From: Candidatus Gastranaerophilales bacterium
GTDB taxonomy: Bacteria > Cyanobacteriota > Vampirovibrionia > Gastranaerophilales > Gastranaerophilaceae
Length of the DNA stretch: 64,000 nucleotides
Direction of reading: 5' to 3'
NCBI GenBank assembly: GCA_944326475.1
Contig: CALVEC010000002.1
Span: forward strand, 104,816-168,815
The notes under the pieces were generated by a model. The model was given only the letters and a program-made list of their open reading frames with translations, did no database searches and was not told the origin of the DNA. Made by a program: the position numbers and the translations under genes. Below are positions 34,122-43,820 of this stretch, in pieces. The stretch's first letter is position 1. Each line of letters opens with the position of its first letter.

Positions 34122-34955
34122 ATGACGTTAGCAATAAAAAAAGCATTTGATATAACAAAAGAAAATATAGTAACTGCACAGCCGTTGATTGTATTTTTGC
34201 TTGTGATAAGTCTTACATCTGTCGGGCTTGCACAGCAGTCAAATAAAATTGCTTTTATAATCTTTTTTATCTCTAACTTTTTGTTAACCACCGCTTTTCT
34301 GTCGGGCTGGTTCTATATGGTTAAAAAGACGATAGAACTGTCGAAAGTGGAATATGCAAGAGTTGAAGAAAAATCTGCTGCGTCTTTTGATCTGTTAAAA
34401 GACTTTTTCCCGGGAGTGTCTGCGTATTTTGTCCCTGTGACTGTGATATTTCTGATTTATGTATTATTGTCGGCTTGTATTATTTATTTTGTCGGCATTG
34501 ATTGGGGTTTTGGTTATCTTTCTTCAAATAATATTCATCCTGATAAAATATACCAAACTGCTCTCCAATCACAACAAGCTCTGGAAAAATATTTGTATTC
34601 GATGACCTTTGCCCAGATACGCGCAATAAATATCTGGATGATGGCATTGACCTGTGCTGTGACTTTGTTCAATTTTGTTACGATGTTTTGGTTTCCGGCG
34701 ATTTTTTACATAGAAAAAATAAATTTTTGGACTCCTTTTGTTTCGTTTTGGAAAAGTTTGAAATTTTTGTTCAAGAACTTTTTTGGAGCCTTTGGTATAA
34801 TGTGTTTTCTGTCTGTTCTGAATTTCATTGTATTTATGATTAATGCGATATTCAGCATAAATATAATTCTGTCTGTTATTGCATTTTTTATAATGTTTTA
34901 TTTTGCAACATATTATGTAATTTTGATATTTTCGTATTATGACACAAAACAGTAA
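34122..34955 (+). CDS. Polytopic membrane protein, function unknown
   Basis: A 277-residue protein with about five or six hydrophobic segments (around residues 20-40, 45-65, 105-130, 175-200, 225-270). No family motif is recognised. Its topology and composition resemble the 320-residue protein at 39268, and the two may be distant paralogues. The last 17 bases overlap miaA, so expression is probably coupled. Confidence 0.6.
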   Translation: MTLAIKKAFDITKENIVTAQPLIVFLLVISLTSVGLAQQSNKIAFIIFFISNFLLTTAFLSGWFYMVKKTIELSKVEYARVEEKSAASFDLLKDFFPGVSAYFVPVTVIFLIYVLLSACIIYFVGIDWGFGYLSSNNIHPDKIYQTALQSQQALEKYLYSMTFAQIRAINIWMMALTCAVTLFNFVTMFWFPAIFYIEKINFWTPFVSFWKSLKFLFKNFFGAFGIMCFLSVLNFIVFMINAIFSINIILSVIAFFIMFYFATYYVILIFSYYDTKQ

Positions 34956-35847
34956 AGTTATAGCAATTGTAGGTCCGACGGCTTCCGGAAAAACATCTGT
35001 ATCGATAAAAGCGGCAAAAGCTCTCAACACAGAGATAATATCCGCTGATTCGAGACAGATATATAAGGATTTTAATATCGCTGTTGCAAAACCCTCGGAA
35101 GCAGAAATGCAAAATGTTCCCCATCATATGATTGGCATAGTAAGTCCTGATGAAGACTATACTGTTGCAAATTTTGCGGATGAAGCGGGAGAAATAATAC
35201 AAAGACTGCATAGAGAAAATAAAATTCCTATCGTAGTCGGAGGAACCGGTCTTTATTTCAGAATATTGCTTGAGAATTTTGATATGCCCCGTGTTGAGCC
35301 AAATAAAGAATTGCGTTTTGAGCTTAGTAAATTGTCGGCTGAGGAGTTGTACAAGATATTGCAAGAATTGGATCCTGTTATATCTGAAAAAATTCATCCC
35401 AATAACACAGTGAAAATTATAAGAGCAATTGAAGTGTGCAAAATGCTTAATATGCCTATGTCTGAAGCTCAGAAAATAAAAGAAACACCGGAGTATGAAG
35501 TTTTATGGTTCGGGTTAAATGCAAAAAACAGGGACTTCTTGTATGACAGAATAAACAAACGAGTTGATATTATGTTGGAAAAAGGGTTAGAACAGGAAGC
35601 AAGGGTAATGTTTGAAAAATACGGAAATCTCCAGCTTCTGTTTGATACAATAGGTTATAAAGAGTTTTTCGGCTATTCTAACGGACAAATTTCTTATGAT
35701 GAAATGAAAGACAGTATTAAGCAAAATACAAGACGTTATGCGAAACGCCAGTTGACCTGGTTTCGTAAGAATAAAGAGATAACTTGGTTTGATATAGAAA
35801 CAATGCCGGATGATGAAATTGCTGAGAAAATAATTAGTGTAGTATAA
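34939..35847 (+). CDS. miaA: tRNA dimethylallyltransferase
   Basis: A 302-residue enzyme that adds a dimethylallyl group to A37 of tRNAs reading codons starting with U, which includes the two tRNAs in this window. P-loop 'AIVGPTASGKTSVS', 'ISADSRQIYKDFNIAVAKPS', 'PHHMIG', 'VVGGTGLYFRILLE' and 'TRRYAKRQLTWFRKNKEITWF' are the family motifs. The start overlaps the upstream membrane-protein gene by 17 bases. The length is normal. Confidence 0.96.
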   Translation: MTQNSKVIAIVGPTASGKTSVSIKAAKALNTEIISADSRQIYKDFNIAVAKPSEAEMQNVPHHMIGIVSPDEDYTVANFADEAGEIIQRLHRENKIPIVVGGTGLYFRILLENFDMPRVEPNKELRFELSKLSAEELYKILQELDPVISEKIHPNNTVKIIRAIEVCKMLNMPMSEAQKIKETPEYEVLWFGLNAKNRDFLYDRINKRVDIMLEKGLEQEARVMFEKYGNLQLLFDTIGYKEFFGYSNGQISYDEMKDSIKQNTRRYAKRQLTWFRKNKEITWFDIETMPDDEIAEKIISVV

Positions 35848-35906
35848 TTTAGGAAAACATATAGTTTACGGTCTTTTTAGCAAAAATTAAGGAGAATTTT
35901 ATATAA

Positions 35907-37601
35907 ATGGAGATAGTTGGAAAAGAAAAAATTTCAGAATATATTAAAGAACATAAAGAGCCTGTTACTGTTGCAGTAATACTTATAATGTGTTTTTTGT
36001 TATATTTTTTTGCATTGGACAATTATCCGGTGCTTGATCCCTATGAATCAAAATTTGTTTCTATCGCAAGATCAATGTTTAACAGCGGGGATTCTGTTGT
36101 ACTGAGTTTGAACGGAAATTTTTTCTTTGAAACCCCTCCCCTATATTTTTGGATTGAGTCATTCTTTTTCAATATTTTAGGGAAAATCAGTGAAGGTATT
36201 GCGCGTATACCGGTTGCGTTGTGTGCGACTTTTGGTGTTTTTCTTGTTTATGCAATTTGCCGTAAAGTTGTTGCCAGAAAAAATGCAATAGTTGCTTCTT
36301 CTATTCTTGCTACTTCGTTTATGTACATTATCCTTGCAAAAATTGCAGTAACAGATATGATGTTTTGTTTGTTTACGGGTGTTTCTGTTTATGCCGGAAT
36401 TTGTACATTGTTATATTCCGAGTCTTATAAAAAATATTTCTGGTGGATTTTTTATATTTTCGCTGCCTTTTGTTTGATGACAAAAGGTTTTATCGGTATT
36501 TTAGTGCCATTTATTACTGTTTTTCTCTGCTGTTTATTGACAGGAAAAATCAAAGAAATGTTTAAACCCGTTTTTTTGTTTCCGGGTCTGATGTTCTTTG
36601 TGATTATTGTGTTTCCGTGGCACTGGATAATGTTTTCACAATATAATCCTATGTTTTTTAATGAATACATTTTAAAACAACATGTCGACAAATACTGGTA
36701 TCTGTTTGCAAACGGCGAGCCTGCGCCTTGGTATTATATATTTCTTGCTTTTATAGGCGCATTTATGCCCTGGTTTTTATCTTTTGTTGCTCAGATTCTT
36801 GTTTTTATAAAAGAAAAAATAACACAAATCGGAAAGTATTTTACTGAATTGGAGTCGCTGAATTTCCCGCAAAAATTTTTGTTTTACAATGTAATATATT
36901 TTGCGGTTGTTATTTGTGTGTTTTCTTTTTTGGCAACAAAGCATCCGGTGTATGTATTGCCGGCTCTTGTACCTGCTTCGGTAATTCTTTCAAAATTCTG
37001 GGTAGATTATTTTGAAGAAGACAAACACGGTATTGCTGTAAATATAACAATGGGATTGTGGACTGTGCTTACTATAGCAGGTATTGCCGGAGTATTTTTT
37101 ATGCCGGATTTCTTTAAAGGTCAAGTAAAACAGGAACTTATGCATATTCAGCCGGAAATATTATTACTCTTGCTTGTAGTTTTAACAATGCAAATATTTG
37201 CTTATATAAGAAAGGCAAAAAAAGTTCTGTTTTCATCTTTGATTGTTATGATGACGGGCTTTTCTATGCTTATGTCAGTAGGCGGATTTAATGCAATATG
37301 TGCAAAAGGGCAGTATGATATTGTTCTATATTCAATTATTGCAGAGAAAGAAGGTGTGCCGCTTGCGACTTATAATCTGCAGAATAATTACTCGGTCTTG
37401 TATTATTATGGCAAGGACTTAATCACTTTTTCCGAAAAACAATTTCCGGATTTGTTATCTTTGTCAGAGTCTTATCCTGAATCAAGAATTATTTTACCGA
37501 ACAATACATTAAAAGAGCTGTCTGAAGAATATGATTTTATAACAGTCGGTGAAGGCTTAAAATATTCAATGATAAAGAATGTAAAACCAAAAGAGGATTA
37601 A
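35907..37601 (+). CDS. Glycosyltransferase family 39/ArnT-like membrane protein
   Basis: A 564-residue inner-membrane protein with about 11-12 hydrophobic segments. After the first membrane helix it has 'NYPVLDPYESKFVSIARSM', the periplasmic D/E motif of GT-C enzymes that take a lipid-linked sugar, then 'TPPLYFWIESFFF', 'ARIPVALCATFGVFLVYAI' and 'GEPAPWYYIFLAFIGAFMPWFL'. These fit the ArnT/PMT superfamily. The acceptor (lipid A, protein or polysaccharide) cannot be told. It has its own ribosome-binding site (AAGGAG) and follows miaA by about 60 bases. Confidence 0.85.
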   Translation: MEIVGKEKISEYIKEHKEPVTVAVILIMCFLLYFFALDNYPVLDPYESKFVSIARSMFNSGDSVVLSLNGNFFFETPPLYFWIESFFFNILGKISEGIARIPVALCATFGVFLVYAICRKVVARKNAIVASSILATSFMYIILAKIAVTDMMFCLFTGVSVYAGICTLLYSESYKKYFWWIFYIFAAFCLMTKGFIGILVPFITVFLCCLLTGKIKEMFKPVFLFPGLMFFVIIVFPWHWIMFSQYNPMFFNEYILKQHVDKYWYLFANGEPAPWYYIFLAFIGAFMPWFLSFVAQILVFIKEKITQIGKYFTELESLNFPQKFLFYNVIYFAVVICVFSFLATKHPVYVLPALVPASVILSKFWVDYFEEDKHGIAVNITMGLWTVLTIAGIAGVFFMPDFFKGQVKQELMHIQPEILLLLLVVLTMQIFAYIRKAKKVLFSSLIVMMTGFSMLMSVGGFNAICAKGQYDIVLYSIIAEKEGVPLATYNLQNNYSVLYYYGKDLITFSEKQFPDLLSLSESYPESRIILPNNTLKELSEEYDFITVGEGLKYSMIKNVKPKED

Positions 37602-37671
37602 TCTCATAATCTAATGACAACATTTTTATTTTTATGTAATATAATCAGATAAAAAAGATAAGGAACAGATT

Positions 37672-39054
37672 TTGTTAGAGAAATTTACCGAAAAAGCTAT
37701 TAATATTATTTCAACAGCTCAAAAGGAAGCACAAAATTTGAATGAGTGCAAAATTTACCCGCAGCATATACTTCTGGGGATTTTGCAGTCAAAATCAAAT
37801 ATCTGTTCCAGATTGTTGTCATTTTCGGGTTTGAATATTAATGACCTGAGAAGCAGAATGCAGCGTGTAAAGTATCACGTTAAACCTGATAATGTAAATT
37901 CTGTTCTTTCCTTTAGCGAGGAAGCAAAACAGGTTATAACAGATGCTTTTGTTTGCGCAAATGAGTACAAAAATTCTTATATTATTCCTGAACACCTTAT
38001 GCTTGCACTGATAAAAAATGACAGCACCGAGTCTTCTAAAATTTTAAAACTCTACGGAGTTGATGTTGAAAAGTTGCGTTCTACGTTAATTAAGCTCCTT
38101 GAGAAAAAACGCAGAAAAATGAATCATCATCCTGAAAACAGAATTTCAGAACAGGAAACAGACGGATATTCAAATATATTGTCGCTTTTTAAAGAACAAG
38201 ATTTGCAAGATGTTTTATCCCGTGCGGTTGCAAAGCTTACTGCTTCTAACTATGAAATTTTAGGGACAGAACAGATTGTTCAGTCTATTCTTGAAGACAC
38301 TGATTCTCAATTGTCCCATTTATTGAATGAATACGGTATAAATATTGATACATATACTCAAAAATTGAAAGAAATAAATTCAAGACAGGCTGAATTTGAA
38401 GAAAAACAGATTATATTTACTCCGAATGCTTTTAAAACAATGATTTTAGCATTGGAAACAGCAAAAGAGCTTGGCAGTGCTGCAGTAAAACCGGAGCATA
38501 TTATTCTCGGACTTCTAAAGAATAAAAGCGGTATTGCCTATAATATCTTTAAAGAACTAAAGGTAGAAGACAACAATCTTGCACATAAAATTATTAAACC
38601 TATCGAAAAACAAATGCCGGAAACTCTTACTATCTTGCGTTTTGCGAAACAAGAAGCAAGAAACTTCGGAAGAAATGTTGTCGGTTCGGAATTTTTGCTG
38701 CTGGGTATAATTGATGAGGCTGTAGGTATCGGGGCGGTTGTTTTAAGTAAGCTCGGTATAAATATTAGAGATGCAAGAATAGAAGTGGAAAAAGTTTTGG
38801 GAACAAGCTCAGACTATGTTGATAAGGATATTTCTTTCAGCGAAAGAGCGAAAAGGATTCTGGAAAAGGCTTGGGAACGGGCAAAACGTTTTAATAAAAC
38901 AAAAATCTACTCTGAAGATTTGTTGTGGGCTATTACATTAGAGCCTAATTCACTGGCTATGCGTGTACTTGCCAATATGGGCGTTGATGTACTTGAAATA
39001 AGACAGGGAATTTTAACAGAAATACAAAGGGTCAGCTTAGAGCAGCATAATTAA
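37672..39054 (+). CDS. Array of Clp-N domains without ATPase
   Basis: A 460-residue protein starting at TTG behind AAGGA. It consists of six repeats of the Clp N-terminal motif, each 'F(s)..A..i...A...A...ll..g...v...HllLgil...(...)...L...gi....lr': around residues 4-60, 78-140, 180-240, 250-312, 320-375 and 385-455. No Walker motif, ClpP-binding loop or protease domain follows. ClpC N-domains bind adaptors and substrates, so this may be an adaptor or decoy for ClpC. Stand-alone proteins with one Clp-N pair are common; three pairs are unusual. Confidence 0.85.
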   Translation: MLEKFTEKAINIISTAQKEAQNLNECKIYPQHILLGILQSKSNICSRLLSFSGLNINDLRSRMQRVKYHVKPDNVNSVLSFSEEAKQVITDAFVCANEYKNSYIIPEHLMLALIKNDSTESSKILKLYGVDVEKLRSTLIKLLEKKRRKMNHHPENRISEQETDGYSNILSLFKEQDLQDVLSRAVAKLTASNYEILGTEQIVQSILEDTDSQLSHLLNEYGINIDTYTQKLKEINSRQAEFEEKQIIFTPNAFKTMILALETAKELGSAAVKPEHIILGLLKNKSGIAYNIFKELKVEDNNLAHKIIKPIEKQMPETLTILRFAKQEARNFGRNVVGSEFLLLGIIDEAVGIGAVVLSKLGINIRDARIEVEKVLGTSSDYVDKDISFSERAKRILEKAWERAKRFNKTKIYSEDLLWAITLEPNSLAMRVLANMGVDVLEIRQGILTEIQRVSLEQHN

Positions 39055-39266
39055 TCGTAATCCCAGCTGTAAATTTGTCCGCAATAACGGCATACGGCAT
39101 GATGATTCATAAAATTTAAATCGGGAATAAAGGTGTATCCGTCAACAGTTATCACAATATCTTTATTACTGTTATATTCTTGTTTATAGTTTCTTGCGCC
39201 TTTATAGTCAGGTGCAAACATCAGTTCAAATTTATCTATTGATTTACAGTTTTTGCATATAAACAT
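39051..39266 (-). CDS. Small zinc-ribbon protein
   Basis: A 71-residue protein with 'CKNC' at residues 4-7 and 'CRYC' at residues 59-62, enough for one zinc ribbon. The middle is polar and the C-terminus is 'GQIYSWDYD'. No family is recognised. Its stop overlaps the end of the convergent Clp-N gene, and it starts immediately after the gene at 39268 on the same strand, so the two are likely one operon. Confidence 0.65.
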   Translation of the reverse strand: MFICKNCKSIDKFELMFAPDYKGARNYKQEYNSNKDIVITVDGYTFIPDLNFMNHHAVCRYCGQIYSWDYD

Positions 39267-39267
39267 C

Positions 39268-40230
39268 TTAGAGGTGCTTTCTTGATGATTTTTCTGTCAT
39301 TTCTTCAGTCTGTTCAATTGCTATTTTTCCCGCATAATTTTGTGCATATATCTGTTTATACAGTATTGTGCAGCAAATGCTTCTTAACGGCAGTGTGAAG
39401 CCGCAGACAGCCGTTCCTACGACAAAAAGGACAGCGCTTTTTGCCAATTCATAACTTTCCAGTTTGAAAGGTATATGATGTTGAGACAGTGTAAGATTGA
39501 TTCCGTCTATTGGCAGCAATTTTATAAACTGTTCTGCCGGGTATGAAAGAAAACCTGCAAGATTTCCCGCCTCAAATCCCCAGCTTATGATTCCGGGAAT
39601 AACCCAATAAGTCGAAACTAAAAGCAATACTAGCAAGAGCAAGGTCTTTGGAAAATTATATTTTACAAAGCTGACACTCATAGAAATTGCGTCTATAGGC
39701 GTTGCATCTTCTTCAAGCGCAAATACCTGAAAGGTCAAAGATAAATATATTGCTGCTATTGCTAACAATACCCAGAAAAGAGGGAATGATCCTATGATAT
39801 AAATAATACTCAGCAGCAATAAAAGCAGAACATATTGAAAAGAGCGTCTTCTTGCCATATCAACATGTATGCTTATATCGTCAAGAGTTCCGCCTTCTAT
39901 AATGTTGCTTGCCATAGAGTTTAGAGCCAGCACAGAAATCAGGTAATCCCAGAATGCTTTGCAAAATATAAAAAATCCCGGCAATGTAATGACAAGCAGC
40001 AGAAGAAAAACAAAAAGAATATTATCAAAAAGCGGGCTTATTCTTGTAATAGTTCCTACTTTCAAAGTAAAAAAATAGGCTGCCGTAAAGATGATAGCTA
40101 TACCTGTTATTTGCCCCAGGACAGGAAACGCCATGTATTTTATAAATTTGTTAAAATTCAGAATATAAATTTTTATTCCGCTGAAAAAGATTTTCATTAC
40201 ATTCGTGAAGGTGGATTCATTCTTTTTCAT
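39268..40230 (-). CDS. Polytopic membrane protein, function unknown
   Basis: A 320-residue protein with about six hydrophobic segments (residues 35-60, 75-110, 140-175, 200-225, 265-290 approximately). No motif is recognised. It resembles in layout the protein at 34122. The C-terminal 25 residues are charged and cytoplasmic-looking. Co-directional with the zinc-ribbon gene. Confidence 0.6.
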   Translation of the reverse strand: MKKNESTFTNVMKIFFSGIKIYILNFNKFIKYMAFPVLGQITGIAIIFTAAYFFTLKVGTITRISPLFDNILFVFLLLLVITLPGFFIFCKAFWDYLISVLALNSMASNIIEGGTLDDISIHVDMARRRSFQYVLLLLLLSIIYIIGSFPLFWVLLAIAAIYLSLTFQVFALEEDATPIDAISMSVSFVKYNFPKTLLLLVLLLVSTYWVIPGIISWGFEAGNLAGFLSYPAEQFIKLLPIDGINLTLSQHHIPFKLESYELAKSAVLFVVGTAVCGFTLPLRSICCTILYKQIYAQNYAGKIAIEQTEEMTEKSSRKHL

Positions 40231-40298
40231 ATTTTTTATTTTTCTCTCTATTCTTCCGTTTAAAATAATGTTTTAATTCTGAATATATTTATATTAAC

Positions 40299-40958
40299 AT
40301 GGTTAATATGAACGAGCAAAATATAATTGATTTACTGAAAAGTTTTACGGAAGAAGATTTTGAAAAATATGTGGATTTGCATATTCATTCCACGTTTTCC
40401 GACGGGCATTTGAGTCCTGCGGAGCTTGTATCAGATGCTGAAAACAAAGGACTCAGATATATAGCAATTGCTGACCACAACACAGTTAATGCATACAGGG
40501 AAACAGAGCTTTTGGAAAATCCGAAAGTTATACCTGCTATAGAGTTTGACTGTTGGTATCAGGGTGTGCTTGTTCATATTCTCGGATACGGGATTGATGT
40601 TCATAATGAAGAACTGCTTAAATATTGTGCGAAGGACAAAAAAGGCACGGAAGCGGATATTGTCCGGCTGTTTAATCACAGACATCCTAAAGATGTTATA
40701 AAAGCTATAAAAGAAGCAGGAGGCGCTGCAGTTCTTGCCCATCCGGCATGTTATTGGTGCATTAGTCTTGATTTGTTTGTAAAATCACTTATGAAATACG
40801 GGTTGGACGGGATTGAGGTCTATTATCCCTATAAAAGACATCGGGGAATTATAAAATTTCACTTTGCATCAACTGTTGCTAAAGTAGCTAAGAAATATAA
40901 TTTGATTGCAACCGGCGGTACAGATTCTCATTATGAGATTGCCCCAAAGCTGCATTAA
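40299..40958 (+). CDS. PHP-domain phosphoesterase
   Basis: A 219-residue metal-dependent phosphoesterase-like protein. 'YVDLHIHSTFSDGHLSPAELV' (metal-binding HxH), 'YIAIADHNTVNAY', 'VIPAIEFDCWYQGVLVHILGYG' (Glu and His), 'AVLAHPACY' and 'IATGGTDSHYEIAPKL' are the five PHP motifs in order. Related proteins include 3',5'-bisphosphate and RNA/oligonucleotide phosphatases (YciV/TrpH-like). The start may be ATG 40299 or 40308. It precedes ispG by 19 bases and is probably co-transcribed. Confidence 0.88.
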   Translation: MVNMNEQNIIDLLKSFTEEDFEKYVDLHIHSTFSDGHLSPAELVSDAENKGLRYIAIADHNTVNAYRETELLENPKVIPAIEFDCWYQGVLVHILGYGIDVHNEELLKYCAKDKKGTEADIVRLFNHRHPKDVIKAIKEAGGAAVLAHPACYWCISLDLFVKSLMKYGLDGIEVYYPYKRHRGIIKFHFASTVAKVAKKYNLIATGGTDSHYEIAPKLH

Positions 40959-40977
40959 TTAAGAGAGCAGGTAATTT

Positions 40978-42024
40978 ATGGAAAGAAGAAAATCAAAACA
41001 AATAAAAATCGGAGACGTAAAAATTGGCGGAGATGCTCCTGTTTCCGTACAATCAATGTGCAATACCGATACAAGAGATGTTGAAAAAACAGTTGCACAA
41101 ATTAAAGAGCTTCAAGAAGCGGGCTGTGAACTTATTCGTCTTGCAGTTTTGAATAAAGATGCAGCAGCTGCAATAAAAGAGATAAAGAAAAAAATAGAAA
41201 TACCTTTAATCGCAGATATCCATTTTGATTACAGACTTGCTCTGCAGTGTATTGATAACGGCGTTGATGCTTTGAGGTTAAATCCCGGGAATATAGGAAA
41301 AGAAGAAAATATTAAAAAAGTTGTTGATATGGCAAAACATAACAATATTCCCATAAGAATAGGAATAAACGGAGGATCACTTGAAAAAGATATAGCAGCT
41401 ATGGATATACCGCTGCATGAAAAAATGGTAATGAGTGCAATGCGGCATATAAAAATATTGGAAGACAACGGATTTGATATGATTAAAGTCTCATTAAAAT
41501 CCAGCAGCGTTCCGACAACCATAGCCGCATACAGAGAAATTGCAAAAAAAATAGATTATCCGCTGCATCTGGGTGTGACAGAAGCCGGAACACTAAAAGG
41601 CGGACTTATTAAATCGGCTGCCGGGCTTGGTACTCTGCTATCAGAGGGTATAGGTGATACAATAAGGGTCTCCCTTACTGAAAATCCGGTTGAGGAAGTT
41701 CATGCCGGATATTCTATTCTAAAAGCTCTTGAATTGAGACAGAAAGGCATAAATTTTGTGTCTTGTCCGACCTGCGGCAGGTGCCAGATAGATTTAATAG
41801 GGCTTGCAAAAAAGGTTGAAAATGCTCTAAAAGATATAGATAAACCTATAACTGTTGCTGTAATGGGCTGTCCGGTTAACGGTCCCGGAGAGGCAAAACA
41901 TGCTGACTTTGGAGTTGCCGGAGCTATAAAAGAAGGCTATATCTTTAAAAAGGGAGAAATCCTTAAAAGAGTTCCCGAGGATAAAATTTTAGAAGAATTG
42001 TTAAATTTGATAAAAAATAGTTAA
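40978..42024 (+). CDS. ispG: 4-hydroxy-3-methylbut-2-en-1-yl diphosphate synthase
   Basis: A 348-residue [4Fe-4S] enzyme of the methylerythritol phosphate isoprenoid pathway. 'PVSVQSMCNTDTRDV', 'LIADIHFDYRLAL', 'LRLNPGNIG', 'IRIGINGGSLE', then the cluster ligands in 'CPTCGRCQIDL' and 'VAVMGCPVNGPGEAKHADFGVAG'. The length is typical of the short bacterial form. It supplies dimethylallyl diphosphate used by MiaA. Confidence 0.96.
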   Translation: MERRKSKQIKIGDVKIGGDAPVSVQSMCNTDTRDVEKTVAQIKELQEAGCELIRLAVLNKDAAAAIKEIKKKIEIPLIADIHFDYRLALQCIDNGVDALRLNPGNIGKEENIKKVVDMAKHNNIPIRIGINGGSLEKDIAAMDIPLHEKMVMSAMRHIKILEDNGFDMIKVSLKSSSVPTTIAAYREIAKKIDYPLHLGVTEAGTLKGGLIKSAAGLGTLLSEGIGDTIRVSLTENPVEEVHAGYSILKALELRQKGINFVSCPTCGRCQIDLIGLAKKVENALKDIDKPITVAVMGCPVNGPGEAKHADFGVAGAIKEGYIFKKGEILKRVPEDKILEELLNLIKNS

Positions 42025-42091
42025 TTCATAGGATTTGCTTAAATCAAGAAAATAATATAGTATATAATTAGATAAGATGAGGATGTATTGT

Positions 42092-42397
42092 ATGAAAAAA
42101 TATTTTGTATTGTTTGGTTTACTTGCTTTAACCCCTGTTGCTGCAAATGCTGCAATTTCTACAACGGATACTATTGACCCTGTATTTATCAGAAACCAGG
42201 GGTATTCTAATGAAGCATCTGATTTGATTCAGTTAAGAGCAAGAGACCAATTGGCTCCGGAGCCGGTCAAGGAAAAAGATACTGTATGGAAAGGTATTGG
42301 TAAAAAATTCATCTATACAGTGGATCCGACTTTTGAACACCCTGAGTTTGGCGGTCATAATATTCAGTTTAACAGTATGACTGTTGATGACCTATAA
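42092..42397 (+). CDS. Small exported hypothetical protein
   Basis: A 101-residue protein; ATG 42092 begins a signal peptide (KKYFVLFGLLALTPVAANA, cleavage after ANA) with GAGGA upstream. The mature 80 residues contain 'YSNEASDLIQLRARDQ' and 'TVDPTFEHPEFGGHNIQFN' and no known domain. It ends just before a strong terminator and looks like a single-gene unit. Confidence 0.7.
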   Translation: MKKYFVLFGLLALTPVAANAAISTTDTIDPVFIRNQGYSNEASDLIQLRARDQLAPEPVKEKDTVWKGIGKKFIYTVDPTFEHPEFGGHNIQFNSMTVDDL

Positions 42398-42421
42398 TAA
42401 AGGCTATAGTAAATTTTAAAA

Positions 42422-42459
42422 TACCCGCGGATTTTTTATAATTCTGCGGGTATTTTATT
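42422..42459 (+). terminator. Intrinsic terminator after the small exported protein
   Basis: ACCCGCGGA and TCTGCGGGT pair with one G-T, around an A/T loop, followed by ATTTTATT. The position 25-60 bases after the stop at 42397 fits. Confidence 0.8.
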
Positions 42460-42518
42460 GAAACTTTTTATTACTTTAGGGATAATAAAAAAGTAGTATC
42501 AATTATGGGTAAAGATTT

Positions 42519-43811
42519 ATGATTGAACGATATTGCCGTGATGAAATGAAAAAAATATGGGAATTAGAAGAAAAATTCAGTTATTATTTAAAAGTTGAAA
42601 TAGCTGTTTGCGAAGCGTATAACAAACTTGGGGTTATTCCTGATGAGGCGCTGAAAGATATAAAAGAGAAGGCTGACTTTTCTGTTTCTCGAATTGATGA
42701 AATAGAGAAGGAGGTAAATCATGATGTCATTGCTTTTTTAACAAATGTTAATGAAAATATCGGAGAAAATTCCAGATATTTGCATATGGGCATGACAAGC
42801 TCTGATGTAATTGATACTGCTTTTGCTCTGCAGATTAAAAAAGCTTCTTCGATTATAGAAAATGATTTAAACAAAGTTATAAGTTCCCTGAGAGAGAAAG
42901 CTGCTGCTCATAAAAACACTGTTTGCATAGGTCGTTCTCACGGTGTTATCGCTGAGCCGATGACTTTCGGGGTAAAGATGTGTTCCTGGATAGACCTGTT
43001 TGAGCGTTGTAAAAAACGTTTTCTTGCGGCATCTGACGAAATAGCCGTCGGACAGGTGTCCGGTCCTGTCGGAACATACAGCAACATATCACCGGAAATA
43101 GAAAAAATAACCTGCAAAGCGCTGGGGTTGAGACCTGCAAAAATATCGACACAGGTCATTGCAAGAGATATACATGCAAATTATATGCAGTCTCTTGCGC
43201 TTATCGGGGCTGCTATTGAACAGTGCGCAATTGAGCTGAGACATTTGCAAAGGACAGAGGTACTGGAAGCGGAGGAATCCTTTAAAAAGGGACAAAAAGG
43301 CTCATCTGCAATGCCGCACAAGAAAAATCCGATTTCTGCAGAAAATCTTTCCGGACTTGCAAGAGTTGTGAAATCAAATGCTATTGCTGCTTTGGATAAC
43401 ATCCCTCTCTGGCATGAAAGGGATATTTCACACAGTTCTGTAGAACGCATTGTTTTCCCTGATTCAACTATTCTTATAGATTATATGCTGAATCGCTTTG
43501 CCGGTTTAATAGACGGGCTTGTTGTTCATAAGGAAAATATGTTAAAAAATACATTTTTGTATGGCGGTATTGTCTTTTCCCAGAGGGTATTGCTTGCTAT
43601 GACAGAAAAAGGTCTTTCCCGTGAAGATGCTTATGCTCTTGTCCAGCGTAATGCGTTAGATGCTTTTAATAACCACGGAGATTTTAAGAAAAATCTTCTT
43701 GCGGATAAAGATGTCACTAACATAATGAATAATGAAGAAATTGAAAAATGTTTTGATTCAGAGTACTATTTGAGAAATATTTCTCAAATATATGAACGGT
43801 TTGAGATATAG
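42519..43811 (+). CDS. purB: Adenylosuccinate lyase
   Basis: A 430-residue fumarase-superfamily lyase acting twice in purine synthesis (SAICAR and adenylosuccinate cleavage). 'MIERYCRDEMKKIWELEEKFSYYLKVEIAVCEAYNKLG' is the usual start; 'NHDVIAFLTNVNENIGENSRYLHMGMTSSDVIDTAFALQI', 'GRSHGVIAEPMTFG' (catalytic His) and the flexible signature loop 'GSSAMPHKKNPISAENL' are present. The length is standard. It heads a unit with the hypothetical gene at 43821 and ribD. Confidence 0.96.
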   Translation: MIERYCRDEMKKIWELEEKFSYYLKVEIAVCEAYNKLGVIPDEALKDIKEKADFSVSRIDEIEKEVNHDVIAFLTNVNENIGENSRYLHMGMTSSDVIDTAFALQIKKASSIIENDLNKVISSLREKAAAHKNTVCIGRSHGVIAEPMTFGVKMCSWIDLFERCKKRFLAASDEIAVGQVSGPVGTYSNISPEIEKITCKALGLRPAKISTQVIARDIHANYMQSLALIGAAIEQCAIELRHLQRTEVLEAEESFKKGQKGSSAMPHKKNPISAENLSGLARVVKSNAIAALDNIPLWHERDISHSSVERIVFPDSTILIDYMLNRFAGLIDGLVVHKENMLKNTFLYGGIVFSQRVLLAMTEKGLSREDAYALVQRNALDAFNNHGDFKKNLLADKDVTNIMNNEEIEKCFDSEYYLRNISQIYERFEI

Positions 43812-43820
43812 AGGTATACT

